A DNA stretch of 32,794 nt from Bacteroidota bacterium (GTDB lineage: Bacteria > Bacteroidota > Bacteroidia > Flavobacteriales > Flavobacteriaceae): NCBI GenBank assembly GCA_024280145.1, contig JAJRQR010000025.1, positions 1 through 32,794 on the forward strand, given 5' to 3'. The position numbers were made by a program, and so were the translations under genes. Position 1 is the first letter of the stretch. Each line of letters starts with the position of its first letter. Shown one piece after another: positions 1 through 7,658 of the stretch. The notes under the pieces are model-generated. The model was not told the DNA's origin and searched no databases. It saw only the letters and a list, made by a program, of their open reading frames with translations.

Positions 1-1
1 A

Positions 2-112
2 GAACAGCAAGAAGATTTATCTGCGTTGATGCTACAAGATGAATGGGATGATTCCATATTTTATTTTTTTAATTCAATCCAAAAAGATCTAAAAATTTTA
101 ATCCAAAAATGA
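2..112 (+). CDS. Possible 3' end of an unidentified gene cut by the window edge
   Basis: One plus-strand frame stays open from the left edge to a TGA at 110-112. Its first part reads EQQEDLSALMLQDEWDDSIF, an acidic composition more protein-like than the other frames, which stop by base 42. It would overlap the convergent DUF5686-type gene by 44 bases, which argues against it. I cannot name a family. The reverse strand is also open here, so this may be nothing more than the flank of the neighbouring gene. Confidence 0.25.
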   Translation, partial: EQQEDLSALMLQDEWDDSIFYFFNSIQKDLKILIQK

Positions 113-2555
113 TGGCTCCTTGATCGCTTCCATTATAAAACGAATGTACATAATCCAATCGTAGCACTCTAAATTTTCCAAAACCTAAATTGTCTATTCC
201 TATGGAAAGCTCGGAATAGGGTTTATTGGTTTCGATGGAAAGAAAATGTGCTCCCGCAATCAAGTTAAAATTAAGTTGATTTATCCCAGGAATTTTTCCT
301 AAAATCCAACCTTTAAAATCGTGTTCTAAATGCCCTTCAAAATAACTTTTGTTAGTGCTTAACTCGTAATAAGGTAATAGATTAAAGGTGTTGTTATAAA
401 TTTCATCGGTGCCAACTCTTGTTTGATTTCCGTTAAAATGTTGAAAATCTACAAAGGAAATATCCTCCCCATTGATAAAAGTTCCTCCTTTTAAATTATA
501 GGTAAGTGTTCCTTTATTACCCAACATTATACTCTGAAAAACTTTCCCTGATAACTGACTGTAACTGTATTTATTATCTGAAATTCCGATGCCGTTTTCA
601 AACTGAAAAGAAAGTTGTGGGTATTTAGAATCGGTTAAATTAAATTTTCCATTCGGTGATGAAATATATTTTTGACCAAAGACAAAATCGGTTTTTATAA
701 ATGTTTTAAAAACATCGTGATTTTCAATTGCTGCATTTTCAAAATCGGAAGGGTTCAAAGGATTATTTGAAGTATAAGACACTCCACTATTTGGAATCAT
801 TACCCAAGAAGCCGTATTATACAAAGGTTTTCTTTTTTCGTAAGCAGTTGCTGCTGTTAGTTTAAAACCGTTTACAATTTCTTGACTATAGGCGAATCGA
901 CCGTAATTTAATTCGTATAATTTCATGTAATTCCTTTCAAAAAACAAAGTGGAAATTGCATTAATCATCGGACTAATAGGTTCCTCGTTATTAAATTGTT
1001 TCAGTTTACTACCTCCATCAATTTGGAACGTAAGTTTGTTTTTATAATTGAATCGTTTAGCAATAATACCGCTAAATCGCAAGCGATCTTCTGTAATTCC
1101 ATAGGTAGCATTTACTTTTGCAGTTAGCCAAACTGTACGGTTTTCATCGTACCATTTATCGTAAGATAAACCGACTTTACTATTCCAACCTTGTACGGTA
1201 TTGTAATTGATATTTCGGAGAGGACCTTCGTAGCTAATCCTGTATTTTTTATATGAATTCTGAAAAGTATATCCTAATAATGGATCCATAAATCCAAATT
1301 TATTAGATTTTTTATCGATGGAATCTAAATAGGTTTTAGATTTCCGAAGTGTTTGAATGCTGTCTTTTTTTACGTAATCTTTCAACTCTTCAATAGAAAG
1401 AGGAACAGGACGATATTCTTTCCAATAAAGACTATCTTTTTTATTGGCTTTTGGCATAAATGAAAGCACTTCATTTGAAAAATCCTTCTTTTCAAAAATT
1501 GGCTTAAAGTCGTAGTTACTATAATTTGCAATAAATCGTCCATCACCTTTAACGCCAAAAAAGGCAAAACCAAAATCGATGGTTTGCGAAATTTTTATCC
1601 AAGCATTATTTTCTTCATCAAACTTAAAATTCTGTTTAAAATCGAGTTTGGTAATCATCGGAACTTGAATGGCTTGACCAGTTGTAGCCAAATTAACACC
1701 GTATAATTGCCAATCGTCTTCCACGATATAAATCACACCTTCCCAGATTCGATCTTTGGGTCGTTTAGGAGTTACAATAATTTTATTGATGAGTTTACTT
1801 CCTTCGTAAAAAACACCATCTAGCTTGTATTTATAATAGTTGAGGGCATTTACTGAAATGGGAGAAACAATAGGGGCATTGAGGTCTATGGTATTTTCAT
1901 AAAATGAAAAATTGGATTGCCGAGCACTATTAAAACTAAAACCATTATCGTTTCCGCTCACTAAACTTGCTTTTACAACTTCTCTGAAATCGTTGGGACG
2001 TTGATAAGCTATTTTCGAAATAGTTTCTGAAAGGTATATAACGCCTGTTCTGGTAGAATCTAGAGCGCCTTCCATATCACCAACTTCTTGACCCATAATT
2101 TTTTCAGGCATATCTTTTACGCGCCATAATCCACGGGAATAAAAATCGGCAGTAAAGGCAGAAATTCGATTGAGATTTTCTTTTCGTTGAGCGATGGTTT
2201 TTCTTATAATCCTATATGCAGGGTCTTCTGATGAAGAAATTACAACAGTTTCTAAACTTATGGATTCTTCCTCTAAAACAACATTTAACGTTAAGGGAAG
2301 TTCCTTTTTGTCAATATTTTTAGTGAGTGTTTTGTATCCTAAAAACTGAAAAACGAGTTGGTAACTCTCTTTTTTTTGAAGATTAATTTCATAAGTTCCA
2401 TAATCGTTGGAAGTGGTGCCTACATAACTTCCTTGAAGATAAATATTTACGTAGGGCAGGGGTTCGCCATTTTTATCGGTGATTCTTCCTGAAACTTGGG
2501 CAAAGGAAATTACTGAAGTAATAAAAAGAAAAAAGAAGGTTATTTTAGTTAGCAT
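69..2555 (-). CDS. DUF5686-type outer-membrane protein with N-terminal carboxypeptidase-regulatory-like domain
   Basis: This is an 828-residue exported protein. Residues 1-19 form a signal peptide ending near SFAQ. Residues about 20-105 are a carboxypeptidase-regulatory-like beta-sandwich (VSGRITDKNGEPLPYVNIYL, then GTTSNDYGTYEI), as found at the N-termini of many Bacteroidota outer-membrane proteins. The rest, rich in aromatic and alternating-polar strands and ending in FGLKFLDLFGLN, fits the DUF5686 family, thought to form an outer-membrane barrel; no substrate is known. ATG at 2553-2555 is preferred over the TTG immediately before it. A TATCTTTA element at 2576-2583 lies 20 bases upstream of that ATG and may be its -7 box. 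It is monocistronic, divergent from the next gene. The family call is from recalled sequence features and is fairly secure; the function is inferred only. Confidence 0.85.
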   Translation of the reverse strand: MLTKITFFFLFITSVISFAQVSGRITDKNGEPLPYVNIYLQGSYVGTTSNDYGTYEINLQKKESYQLVFQFLGYKTLTKNIDKKELPLTLNVVLEEESISLETVVISSSEDPAYRIIRKTIAQRKENLNRISAFTADFYSRGLWRVKDMPEKIMGQEVGDMEGALDSTRTGVIYLSETISKIAYQRPNDFREVVKASLVSGNDNGFSFNSARQSNFSFYENTIDLNAPIVSPISVNALNYYKYKLDGVFYEGSKLINKIIVTPKRPKDRIWEGVIYIVEDDWQLYGVNLATTGQAIQVPMITKLDFKQNFKFDEENNAWIKISQTIDFGFAFFGVKGDGRFIANYSNYDFKPIFEKKDFSNEVLSFMPKANKKDSLYWKEYRPVPLSIEELKDYVKKDSIQTLRKSKTYLDSIDKKSNKFGFMDPLLGYTFQNSYKKYRISYEGPLRNINYNTVQGWNSKVGLSYDKWYDENRTVWLTAKVNATYGITEDRLRFSGIIAKRFNYKNKLTFQIDGGSKLKQFNNEEPISPMINAISTLFFERNYMKLYELNYGRFAYSQEIVNGFKLTAATAYEKRKPLYNTASWVMIPNSGVSYTSNNPLNPSDFENAAIENHDVFKTFIKTDFVFGQKYISSPNGKFNLTDSKYPQLSFQFENGIGISDNKYSYSQLSGKVFQSIMLGNKGTLTYNLKGGTFINGEDISFVDFQHFNGNQTRVGTDEIYNNTFNLLPYYELSTNKSYFEGHLEHDFKGWILGKIPGINQLNFNLIAGAHFLSIETNKPYSELSIGIDNLGFGKFRVLRLDYVHSFYNGSDQGAIIFGLKFLDLFGLN

Positions 2556-2575
2556 CAATACTTTTTAACGCAAGA

Positions 2576-2583
2576 TAAAGATA
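2576..2583 (-). promoter_or_regulatory. Variant -7 element before the DUF5686-type gene
   Basis: The minus strand reads TATCTTTA, one base off TAnnTTTG, ending 20 bases before the ATG. The spacing matches the full-consensus promoters in this window. Confidence 0.35.
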
Positions 2584-2708
2584 GGATATTAGTATTTTCT
2601 TAAAAAAATGTTACTAATTAAAATTATTAGAATATGGAAAGGGTAAAAGCTTTTGGTGCTTTTAGAGTATTCAACTTATTAGTTATTAGGTGATTAATAT
2701 TTTTTTAG

Positions 2709-2716
2709 TAATTTTG
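2709..2716 (+). promoter_or_regulatory. -7 promoter element for the exported protein at 2740
   Basis: TAATTTTG matches the Bacteroidota -7 consensus TAnnTTTG, with 23 bases between it and the ATG. I see no clear -33 TTG at the expected distance. Confidence 0.5.
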
Positions 2717-2739
2717 AGAAAGAATAAGTTATATAAATT

Positions 2740-3639
2740 ATGAAAATTACAAGTAAATTAATTGGCTTAATTGCTTTTATGCTCTTAAGCCAATTGGTAT
2801 TCTCTCAAAAGACAATCGAAGAATACCTATCAAACACAAAGATTGAGAAAATAAAGAAGAGTTTCGTTATTGATGCTTTTTCAAAACCAGCAACACATAA
2901 ATCATATATTGATGGGCACGGAAAGAACCCTTATTTTACTTCAAAAGAACAACTACCTGATACAATCGCATTAATAACTTTTCATATTAATGAACAAGGA
3001 AATGTATTTGTGCATAGTGCAGCTAATGCAACACAAGTTCAGGTGATTATGACTTTAAAGGAAGAATTTAAAAAAAAAGGAGTTGTTTTATTAACACCAT
3101 TAGAATTTTTAAATGCATCAGAGAAGAAAAGATATTATTACGATGAATATATCCCAAAAGTTTCTAAACTCGGTACTTTTTTAAATGAAATTGAAAATAG
3201 AGATGTTAATAAAACAGGAGCTGCTAAAACGTATCGTTTCTTTAATATGGCTGCTGCATTTGATTATAAACGGTCGGTTTCATTAGGATATGATTTAGCA
3301 AACAAACTAGGCGTTGACGCAGTGTTAAGCATAGGTATTAATATAGTAAGTTCATCAAAAGGAATGTCTTTAAAAGGAATAATAATGACCATGCATGGGC
3401 CAAATCCCAATCCGAAAATGAATAAAAAATATGTTGCCCAAAAATCGGGAAATGGTTATAATAACGGTCAATTATATATTGGAGGAAGATTTAATTTTAA
3501 AAAACCTATAAAAGTTTTTGAACACAAAGACCATAAGGTAATAGACAGAAATTTAAAAGGCCTTGAAATTGTTTTTAAATGCTTTATAGAAAAATTTTAT
3601 GAAGAGTTTTATTCTTCAATTGAAAAAAGTTCTAAATAA
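2740..3639 (+). CDS. Exported protein of unknown function
   Basis: This is a 299-residue protein. Residues 1-22 are a Sec signal peptide (KLIGLIAFMLLSQLVFS, cleaved before Q), with no lipobox cysteine, so the product should be periplasmic or outer-membrane associated. The mature part looks like a mixed alpha/beta globular domain. A stretch DTIALITFHINEQGNVFV about residues 69-86 and another, KLGVDAVLSIGINIVSS about 189-205, look like buried beta-strands. Residues about 209-245 are glycine- and asparagine-rich (MHGPNPNPK, GNGYNNGQLYIGG). The C-terminus is a basic amphipathic helix. I do not recognise a family. It converges on smpB with a 4-base gap, and no terminator is visible between them. 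The ATG is the first in frame and sits 23 bases after a TAATTTTG promoter element. Confidence 0.8.
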   Translation: MKITSKLIGLIAFMLLSQLVFSQKTIEEYLSNTKIEKIKKSFVIDAFSKPATHKSYIDGHGKNPYFTSKEQLPDTIALITFHINEQGNVFVHSAANATQVQVIMTLKEEFKKKGVVLLTPLEFLNASEKKRYYYDEYIPKVSKLGTFLNEIENRDVNKTGAAKTYRFFNMAAAFDYKRSVSLGYDLANKLGVDAVLSIGINIVSSSKGMSLKGIIMTMHGPNPNPKMNKKYVAQKSGNGYNNGQLYIGGRFNFKKPIKVFEHKDHKVIDRNLKGLEIVFKCFIEKFYEEFYSSIEKSSK

Positions 3640-3643
3640 ATTG

Positions 3644-4108
3644 TTATCTATTAAACTCCTTTTTAATCCTACTTAGATCACGCTTATTGTCTTTATCCTT
3701 AAGAGATTCGCGCTTGTCGTATAATTTTTTTCCTTTACAAAGTGCAATTTGAAGTTTTGCCAAGCCCTTTTCGTTGGTGAAAAGAAGTAAAGGAATAATA
3801 GTAAGTCCCGAGTTTGTAACTTGTTTTTCTAACTTTTTTAATTCGTTTCGGTTAAGGAGTAATTTTCGTTCACTTTTTGGACTGTGATTGTAATGGGTAG
3901 CGTGTGAATATTCCTGAATTGTCATATTTATCACGAATAATTCAGAATTGTTAAACTCACAGAATGCCTCAGCTATTGATGCTTGCCCTTCCCGAATGGC
4001 TTTTATTTCGGTTCCGCGTAAAACAATTCCTGCGATAAATGTATCGAGGATTTCGTACTCAAAGCGAGCCTTACGGTTTTTAATTTTTACGGTTTTTTGA
4101 AGTGCCAT
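3644..4108 (-). CDS. smpB: SsrA-binding protein SmpB (tmRNA partner)
   Basis: This is a 154-residue SmpB, which binds tmRNA and delivers it to stalled ribosomes for trans-translation in the cytoplasm. Diagnostic segments are KNRKARFEYEILDTFIAGIV near the N-terminus, GTEIKAIREGQASIAEAFC, the central SKSERKLLLNRNELKKLE, and the basic tail KGKKLYDKRESLKDKDNKRD. The length is normal for the family. I choose the ATG at 4106-4108 (MALQKTVKIK). A TTG three codons upstream is also in frame but lies within the apparent -7 element at 4115-4122 and adds residues the family lacks. That promoter is so close that the transcript may be leaderless. smpB is divergent from the lipoprotein at 4214. No tmRNA gene is visible nearby. 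Confidence 0.96.
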   Translation of the reverse strand: MALQKTVKIKNRKARFEYEILDTFIAGIVLRGTEIKAIREGQASIAEAFCEFNNSELFVINMTIQEYSHATHYNHSPKSERKLLLNRNELKKLEKQVTNSGLTIIPLLLFTNEKGLAKLQIALCKGKKLYDKRESLKDKDNKRDLSRIKKEFNR

Positions 4109-4114
4109 AGTTTG

Positions 4115-4122
4115 CAAAAATA
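4115..4122 (-). promoter_or_regulatory. -7 promoter element for smpB, unusually close to the start codon
   Basis: On the minus strand this reads TATTTTTG, a full match to TAnnTTTG. Only 6 bases separate it from the smpB ATG, against 16-33 bases for most other promoters in the window. Transcription would begin at or within a few bases of the start codon. Confidence 0.45.
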
Positions 4123-4189
4123 GTGAAACTGGTTAAGATAAGCAGACAGGAATTACACAGATTTACACGAAAGAGTTTAATTATTGTTT

Positions 4190-4197
4190 TAGATTTG
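4190..4197 (+). promoter_or_regulatory. -7 promoter element for the lipoprotein at 4214
   Basis: TAGATTTG matches TAnnTTTG and ends 16 bases before the ATG. No convincing -33 element is seen. Confidence 0.5.
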
Positions 4198-4213
4198 TGA
4201 TAAAATCATACAA

Positions 4214-4978
4214 ATGAAGTATCTAATAATCTTATTGATTTCAATATCTTTATTTTCTTGCAAAGAAGAAGTAAAAGATAAAACATCCTCAAAAAAATTA
4301 ACTGCTCAAGAAATCATCGATAAAGCAATTGAAATATCTTGTCAAGGAAAATGTGATAATGCTGTTATCGAATTTACTTTTAGAGATATCAAATATATAA
4401 GTAGTCGCAACGGAGGATTCTATAAATTAGAACGAATTAAAATGGATTCTTTAGATGAAATTCACGATATAGTTTCAAATAAAGGGTTGATGCGTTTTGT
4501 AAATAAAATGCAAGTTACAGTTCCAGATAGTTTGGCTGATGGAATTAGTGATGGCGTGAATTCGGTACATTATTTTGCACAATTACCTTATGGATTAAAC
4601 GATGCTGCAGTTAATAAAAAATTGATTGGTGAAGATGAAATAAAAGGAAATGATTATTACGAAATTGAAGTGACTTTTACAGAAGAAGGTGGGGGAACAG
4701 ATTTTGACGATTCCTTTTTATATTGGATTAATAAAGAAACATTTACTTTAGATTATTTAGCCTATAAATATGCGACAAATGGAGGAGGAGTACGATTTAG
4801 AGAGGCTTATAATCCTAGAGTTGTTGAAGAAATTCGATTTGTAGATTATAATAATTTTAAACCTGAAAATAAAGAGGTTGAGTTATCTGAATTGGATCAA
4901 TTATTTACCGATGGAAAATTGAAATTATTATCAAAAATTGAAACCGAAAATGTAAAGATTATCCTTCCGAAAGACTAA
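4214..4978 (+). CDS. Lipoprotein resembling the DUF6503 family
   Basis: This is a 254-residue lipoprotein. The signal peptide is MKYLIILLISISLFSC, with the lipid-attachment Cys at 16 followed by a charged KEEVKDK tether. The mature start, LTAQEIIDKAIEISCQGKCD, followed by AVIEFTFRDIKYISSRNGGFYKLERI, matches my memory of Bacteroidota DUF6503 lipoproteins, a family thought to adopt a LolA/LppX-like half-barrel; that structural link is inference. A CxxxC pair (SCQGKC) near residue 35-39 could form a disulfide. Its last 4 bases overlap the end of the convergent phosphatase gene, so there is no room for a terminator between them. The function is unknown; hydrophobic ligand or lipoprotein handling is only a guess. 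Confidence 0.8.
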   Translation: MKYLIILLISISLFSCKEEVKDKTSSKKLTAQEIIDKAIEISCQGKCDNAVIEFTFRDIKYISSRNGGFYKLERIKMDSLDEIHDIVSNKGLMRFVNKMQVTVPDSLADGISDGVNSVHYFAQLPYGLNDAAVNKKLIGEDEIKGNDYYEIEVTFTEEGGGTDFDDSFLYWINKETFTLDYLAYKYATNGGGVRFREAYNPRVVEEIRFVDYNNFKPENKEVELSELDQLFTDGKLKLLSKIETENVKIILPKD

Positions 4979-5493
4979 TTATAATCTTCAATTTTCACCA
5001 AAATACTATCATTAACAATAGAAACTATAAATAATTTCCCATTGTCTGAATCATTGATTTGATCATATTTTTGTTTTCCTAAAATTGTATTTACAAAAGA
5101 AGGAGTTGTGTTGCTATGTCTAACAATAACTGCTGATTTGCCTTTGGTTTGGGTTTTGAAATTATCATTATAAAGATCTCTTGGGTCATAACTTAGAACT
5201 TCTAATTTATTAGCTTTTGCTATAGGAGAAGCAGTTTGTTGCGTTCTTTTATAATTTGTTGAAAATACCAAATCAATTTCTTTTTCTTTCAAAATAGTTG
5301 CCCAATTATCTGCTCTTTTCAACCCTTCTTCGGTTAATCCTGGATCTTTATCTGGAGTACTTCTATCTTTTTCTGCGTGACGAATTAAATAATAAACAGT
5401 AGTTTCAATTGCTGGTTTGACTTCTTCTTCTTTATCAGATTTACAAGAAACAAAGAGAGCAACAAATGCTAAAAGGAAAATTAATTTTTTCAT
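4975..5493 (-). CDS. Histidine phosphatase superfamily lipoprotein (SixA/phosphoglycerate-mutase-like)
   Basis: This is a 172-residue lipoprotein with signal MKKLIFLLAFVALFVSC (Cys17) and an acidic-basic linker. Residues about 32-170 carry the histidine-phosphatase core: the RHAEK motif with nucleophile His39, Arg83 in TNYKRTQQTA, and the second catalytic His126 in IVRHSNTTP, so the active site looks complete. The domain is short and lacks the insertions of true phosphoglycerate mutases, placing it closer to SixA-like phosphatases, but here it is membrane-anchored and presumably periplasmic. The substrate cannot be predicted. A TATGTTTG promoter element lies 16 bases before the ATG. It overlaps the convergent lipoprotein gene by 4 bases. 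Confidence 0.88.
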   Translation of the reverse strand: MKKLIFLLAFVALFVSCKSDKEEEVKPAIETTVYYLIRHAEKDRSTPDKDPGLTEEGLKRADNWATILKEKEIDLVFSTNYKRTQQTASPIAKANKLEVLSYDPRDLYNDNFKTQTKGKSAVIVRHSNTTPSFVNTILGKQKYDQINDSDNGKLFIVSIVNDSILVKIEDYN

Positions 5494-5509
5494 GGATATT
5501 GAGTTTAAA

Positions 5510-5517
5510 CAAACATA
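5510..5517 (-). promoter_or_regulatory. -7 promoter element for the histidine-phosphatase lipoprotein
   Basis: The minus strand reads TATGTTTG, a full TAnnTTTG match, ending 16 bases before the ATG at 5493. Confidence 0.5.
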
Positions 5518-5523
5518 CTAAAT

Positions 5524-6033
5524 TTATGAAACTGATTGTTTTTTTGAAGCCTTAAAGTTTTGTTTGAAATAGTTAATTCTATCTACAAAAATAGTTTCTT
5601 CAATAGGTAAATGAACAGCTGTAAAGGTTTCCATTAATTCTTCGGAATGAGAATCTCTTTTTTGCTTAATTAAATTATAATGTACAAAAGTACTCCACAT
5701 AACTGCTTTAATTTTTGTTTTATCTTTATTCCACATTCGCAATTCTACATGTATATTAGAATCGTCAAAATAAAGTAATTGAGAATCTATTATAACTTCT
5801 TCCATTAAAAATGCAGGATTGATGTAAGCTATCTGGTTACTACCAACTACCCAACTTTTTCCTGTTGTTCTTGCCATTTTGTAAATGTCAATCCCGTAAT
5901 GCTCTAAAATTTGATCTTCACGAGCATTGATCAAATAATTAAGATATGCTGCATTATTTAAATGATTAAAAGGGTCGCAATCCTGAAATCTTATTTTTAC
6001 TTTGCTTTCTAATTTATTAGGTAGTTTTTTCAT
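5524..6033 (-). CDS. Acyl-CoA thioesterase, hotdog fold (4HBT-like)
   Basis: This is a 169-residue cytoplasmic protein with no signal peptide. The N-terminal segment VKIRFQDCDPFNHLNNAAYLNYL is the hallmark of 4-hydroxybenzoyl-CoA/YbgC-type thioesterases: Asp18 and Asp20 precede the conserved HxNN (His24, Asn26), and Asp20 is the usual catalytic position. Strands such as VIIDSQLLYFDDSNIHVELRMW and AVMWSTFVHYNL complete the hotdog. The expected reaction is hydrolysis of an acyl-CoA, but the chain length cannot be read from sequence. It starts 27 bases after the tetR stop on the same strand, so the two are likely co-transcribed and the thioesterase is probably the regulated target. A 7-bp hairpin sits in that gap. 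Confidence is high for family, low for substrate. Confidence 0.88.
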   Translation of the reverse strand: MKKLPNKLESKVKIRFQDCDPFNHLNNAAYLNYLINAREDQILEHYGIDIYKMARTTGKSWVVGSNQIAYINPAFLMEEVIIDSQLLYFDDSNIHVELRMWNKDKTKIKAVMWSTFVHYNLIKQKRDSHSEELMETFTAVHLPIEETIFVDRINYFKQNFKASKKQSVS

Positions 6034-6043
6034 ATTTGTATTG

Positions 6044-6060
6044 TTCCGATTTTATCGGAA
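6044..6060. repeat. Intercistronic hairpin between tetR and the thioesterase gene
   Basis: TTCCGAT and ATCGGAA form a perfect 7-bp stem around a TTT loop. It occupies the 27-base gap, directly after the tetR stop codon and 10 bases before the thioesterase ATG. No T-run follows it in the direction of transcription, so it is not a standard terminator. It could mask translation initiation or stabilise an mRNA end. Confidence 0.55.
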
Positions 6061-6657
6061 TTATTTTTCTAATTGGTTTTTAATGATTTTGTCCATTTCA
6101 TCCATAGCAACTGCTAAATAATTATCATTGTCCATCGTGTAAGTCATAAAGATGGCTCCTTGAATATGACTATATAATTGTTTTGCAAAAAGGGAAGCAT
6201 TTACATCTTGTTTTATTTCTCCGATGTCTTTTCCCCCGTCCACCATTTTTGTAATGTTATTTTGAGTTTTATTGATTACAAAACGAACTTCTTCAAGCAA
6301 TGAATTATCTTGATTATTTGCATCAACACCTATGTTTAGTATTGGACAACCGCCTAGTTCTTGACTATAATGATAATAATTTCTATAAAAATCAGTGATT
6401 AAATATAGTTTTTGAAGTGGAGATTTACTTTGTTCTTGATGAGCTGCAATTTTTTTTAATAAATCGTTTACATTTTTATTAAATGCTGCAATTGCAATTT
6501 CTTCTTTATTTTTAAAATTTCCGTAAATAGCACCTTTTGTTAACCCTGTGGCATTGGTAATGTCTGTCATTGAAGTAGCTGCATACCCTTTTTTATTAAA
6601 AATAGGAGCAATGGTTTCAATAATAAATTTTGTGGTTTTTTCGGATTTTGTGAGCAT
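6061..6657 (-). CDS. TetR/AcrR-family transcriptional regulator
   Basis: This is a 198-residue regulator when started at the ATG at 6655-6657 (MLTKSEKTTKF). Residues about 8-55 are the TetR DNA-binding domain, with the helix-turn-helix at about 28-47 (TSMTDITNATGLTKGAIYGNF) including the typical GAIYGNFKNKEEI ending. The remainder is an alpha-helical ligand domain whose ligand I cannot predict. The frame continues upstream for 42 more residues, but that part would lie across the promoter and inverted repeat and does not look like TetR sequence, so I reject it. A TATATTTG -7 box ends 20 bases before the ATG, and a 14-base inverted repeat lies 8 bases farther upstream, suggesting autorepression. 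It heads a probable two-gene operon with the thioesterase. Confidence 0.93.
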   Translation of the reverse strand: MLTKSEKTTKFIIETIAPIFNKKGYAATSMTDITNATGLTKGAIYGNFKNKEEIAIAAFNKNVNDLLKKIAAHQEQSKSPLQKLYLITDFYRNYYHYSQELGGCPILNIGVDANNQDNSLLEEVRFVINKTQNNITKMVDGGKDIGEIKQDVNASLFAKQLYSHIQGAIFMTYTMDNDNYLAVAMDEMDKIIKNQLEK

Positions 6658-6677
6658 AATATTTAGTAATTCACATG

Positions 6678-6685
6678 CAAATATA
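6678..6685 (-). promoter_or_regulatory. -7 promoter element of the tetR-thioesterase operon
   Basis: The minus strand reads TATATTTG, matching TAnnTTTG, with 20 bases to the tetR ATG. The candidate operator lies 8 bases upstream of it, between the -7 and -33 positions. Confidence 0.55.
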
Positions 6686-6693
6686 CTTAAATA

Positions 6694-6707
6694 ATACCGA
6701 ATGGTAT
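6694..6707. promoter_or_regulatory. Candidate TetR operator (ATACC-N4-GGTAT)
   Basis: ATACCGAATGGTAT is a perfect inverted repeat with 5-base arms and a 4-base spacer. The ACC-N4-GGT core resembles operators of several characterised TetR regulators such as NemR. Its position between the promoter elements of tetR itself fits steric repression of the operon by its own product. It could in principle serve a gene on either strand, but the exported thioredoxin-like gene begins 133 bases away. Confidence 0.55.
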
Positions 6708-6839
6708 ATTGTGTGTAATTCTGGAATTGTGTTAATAGTTTAACGAATGTTAATAAGTAGGGTTTGATATTGATATTTATCATAAATAAATAGCTTTATA
6801 AAGTGTTAATTTGCTTTTTAAACTTTAAGCCCAATTATT

Positions 6840-7640
6840 ATGAAAAAAATTACCTCATTATTTTTATTGATTGCATTTACATTTGTTGCAAATGCTCAAG
6901 TGACTGGATACAGTGTAGGAGACGTTGTAGATGACTTTACGGTTACAGATATTCACGGTGTCGAGCATAACCTTTATGACATTACAGCTTCAGGAAAACA
7001 TGTATATCTAGATTTCTTTTTTGATACTTGTGGACCATGTCAAACTACGACACCTGTTTTTAATGAATTTCATGATAAATACGGATGTAATGAAGGAGAA
7101 ATATATTGTATTTCAATGAATAATGGTTCCGATTCTGATGCAGAAGTTGAAGCATTTGAGAACACTTATGGAGGCCCATTTAATCACGCACCTGCAGTAA
7201 GTGCAGATGGAGGTGCCGGTGCAGTTGATACTGCATTTGGAATTGCTGCTTATCCTACTTATTGTTTAATAGGGCCTGATAATAAACTACTTGTTGGTGA
7301 TATTTGGCCTTTATCTGGAGTTGAAACCTTTGAAGGATCTTTCCCAGCTGGATTTGATCCTGCGCCTATGGAATGTTTCTTAGGAACATTAGATGCAATA
7401 AATACATCTGATTTTATTATTTATCCAACAGTTTCAAATGGAAATAACATAAACTTAAGATTGAGTAACCAAATTACTTCTGTTACTGTTGCAGTTTATG
7501 ATGTTTTAGGTAAAGTAGTCCTAACAAACGAATATAATTCTTCTTCGATTGTTTTAAATTTAAATGTAAACCCTGGAAACTATTTTGTTAAAACGATAAC
7601 TGAATCTGGTTCTACAGTTAAAAAATTGATTATTCAATAA
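6840..7640 (+). CDS. T9SS-exported thioredoxin-fold protein (TlpA/peroxiredoxin-like)
   Basis: This is a 266-residue secreted protein. A Sec signal peptide spans residues 1-19. Residues about 25-175 form a thioredoxin fold: GDVVDDFTVTDIHG opens it in the AhpC/TlpA manner, the redox motif is Cys64-Gly-Pro-Cys67, and AYPTYCLIGPDNKLL contains the usual cis-proline. Additional cysteines (CNEGEIYC, PTYC, MEC) could form structural disulfides. Residues about 187-266 are a T9SS type A sorting domain (FIIYPTVSNG, VAVYDVLGKVV, PGNYFVKTITESG, VKKLIIQ), so the mature enzyme should be on the cell surface or released. The likely role is thiol-disulfide exchange outside the outer membrane; the partner is unknown. 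It stands alone and is followed by a strong hairpin terminator shared with clpB. Confidence 0.9.
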   Translation: MKKITSLFLLIAFTFVANAQVTGYSVGDVVDDFTVTDIHGVEHNLYDITASGKHVYLDFFFDTCGPCQTTTPVFNEFHDKYGCNEGEIYCISMNNGSDSDAEVEAFENTYGGPFNHAPAVSADGGAGAVDTAFGIAAYPTYCLIGPDNKLLVGDIWPLSGVETFEGSFPAGFDPAPMECFLGTLDAINTSDFIIYPTVSNGNNINLRLSNQITSVTVAVYDVLGKVVLTNEYNSSSIVLNLNVNPGNYFVKTITESGSTVKKLIIQ

Positions 7641-7658
7641 AACTTATTTTATTGAATT

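Noticed and set aside
2644-2664. Hairpin TAAAAGC/GCTTTTA between the DUF5686-type and exported-protein genes
   Set aside because: It lies upstream of two divergent genes, has a short AT-rich stem and no T-tract, so I do not call it a terminator or operator.
4109-4117. TTG start three codons upstream of the smpB ATG
   Set aside because: It falls within the -7 element and adds residues that SmpB proteins lack.
6658-6783. N-terminal extension of the TetR gene by 42 codons
   Set aside because: It would run through the promoter element and inverted repeat, and its sequence does not resemble a TetR N-terminus.
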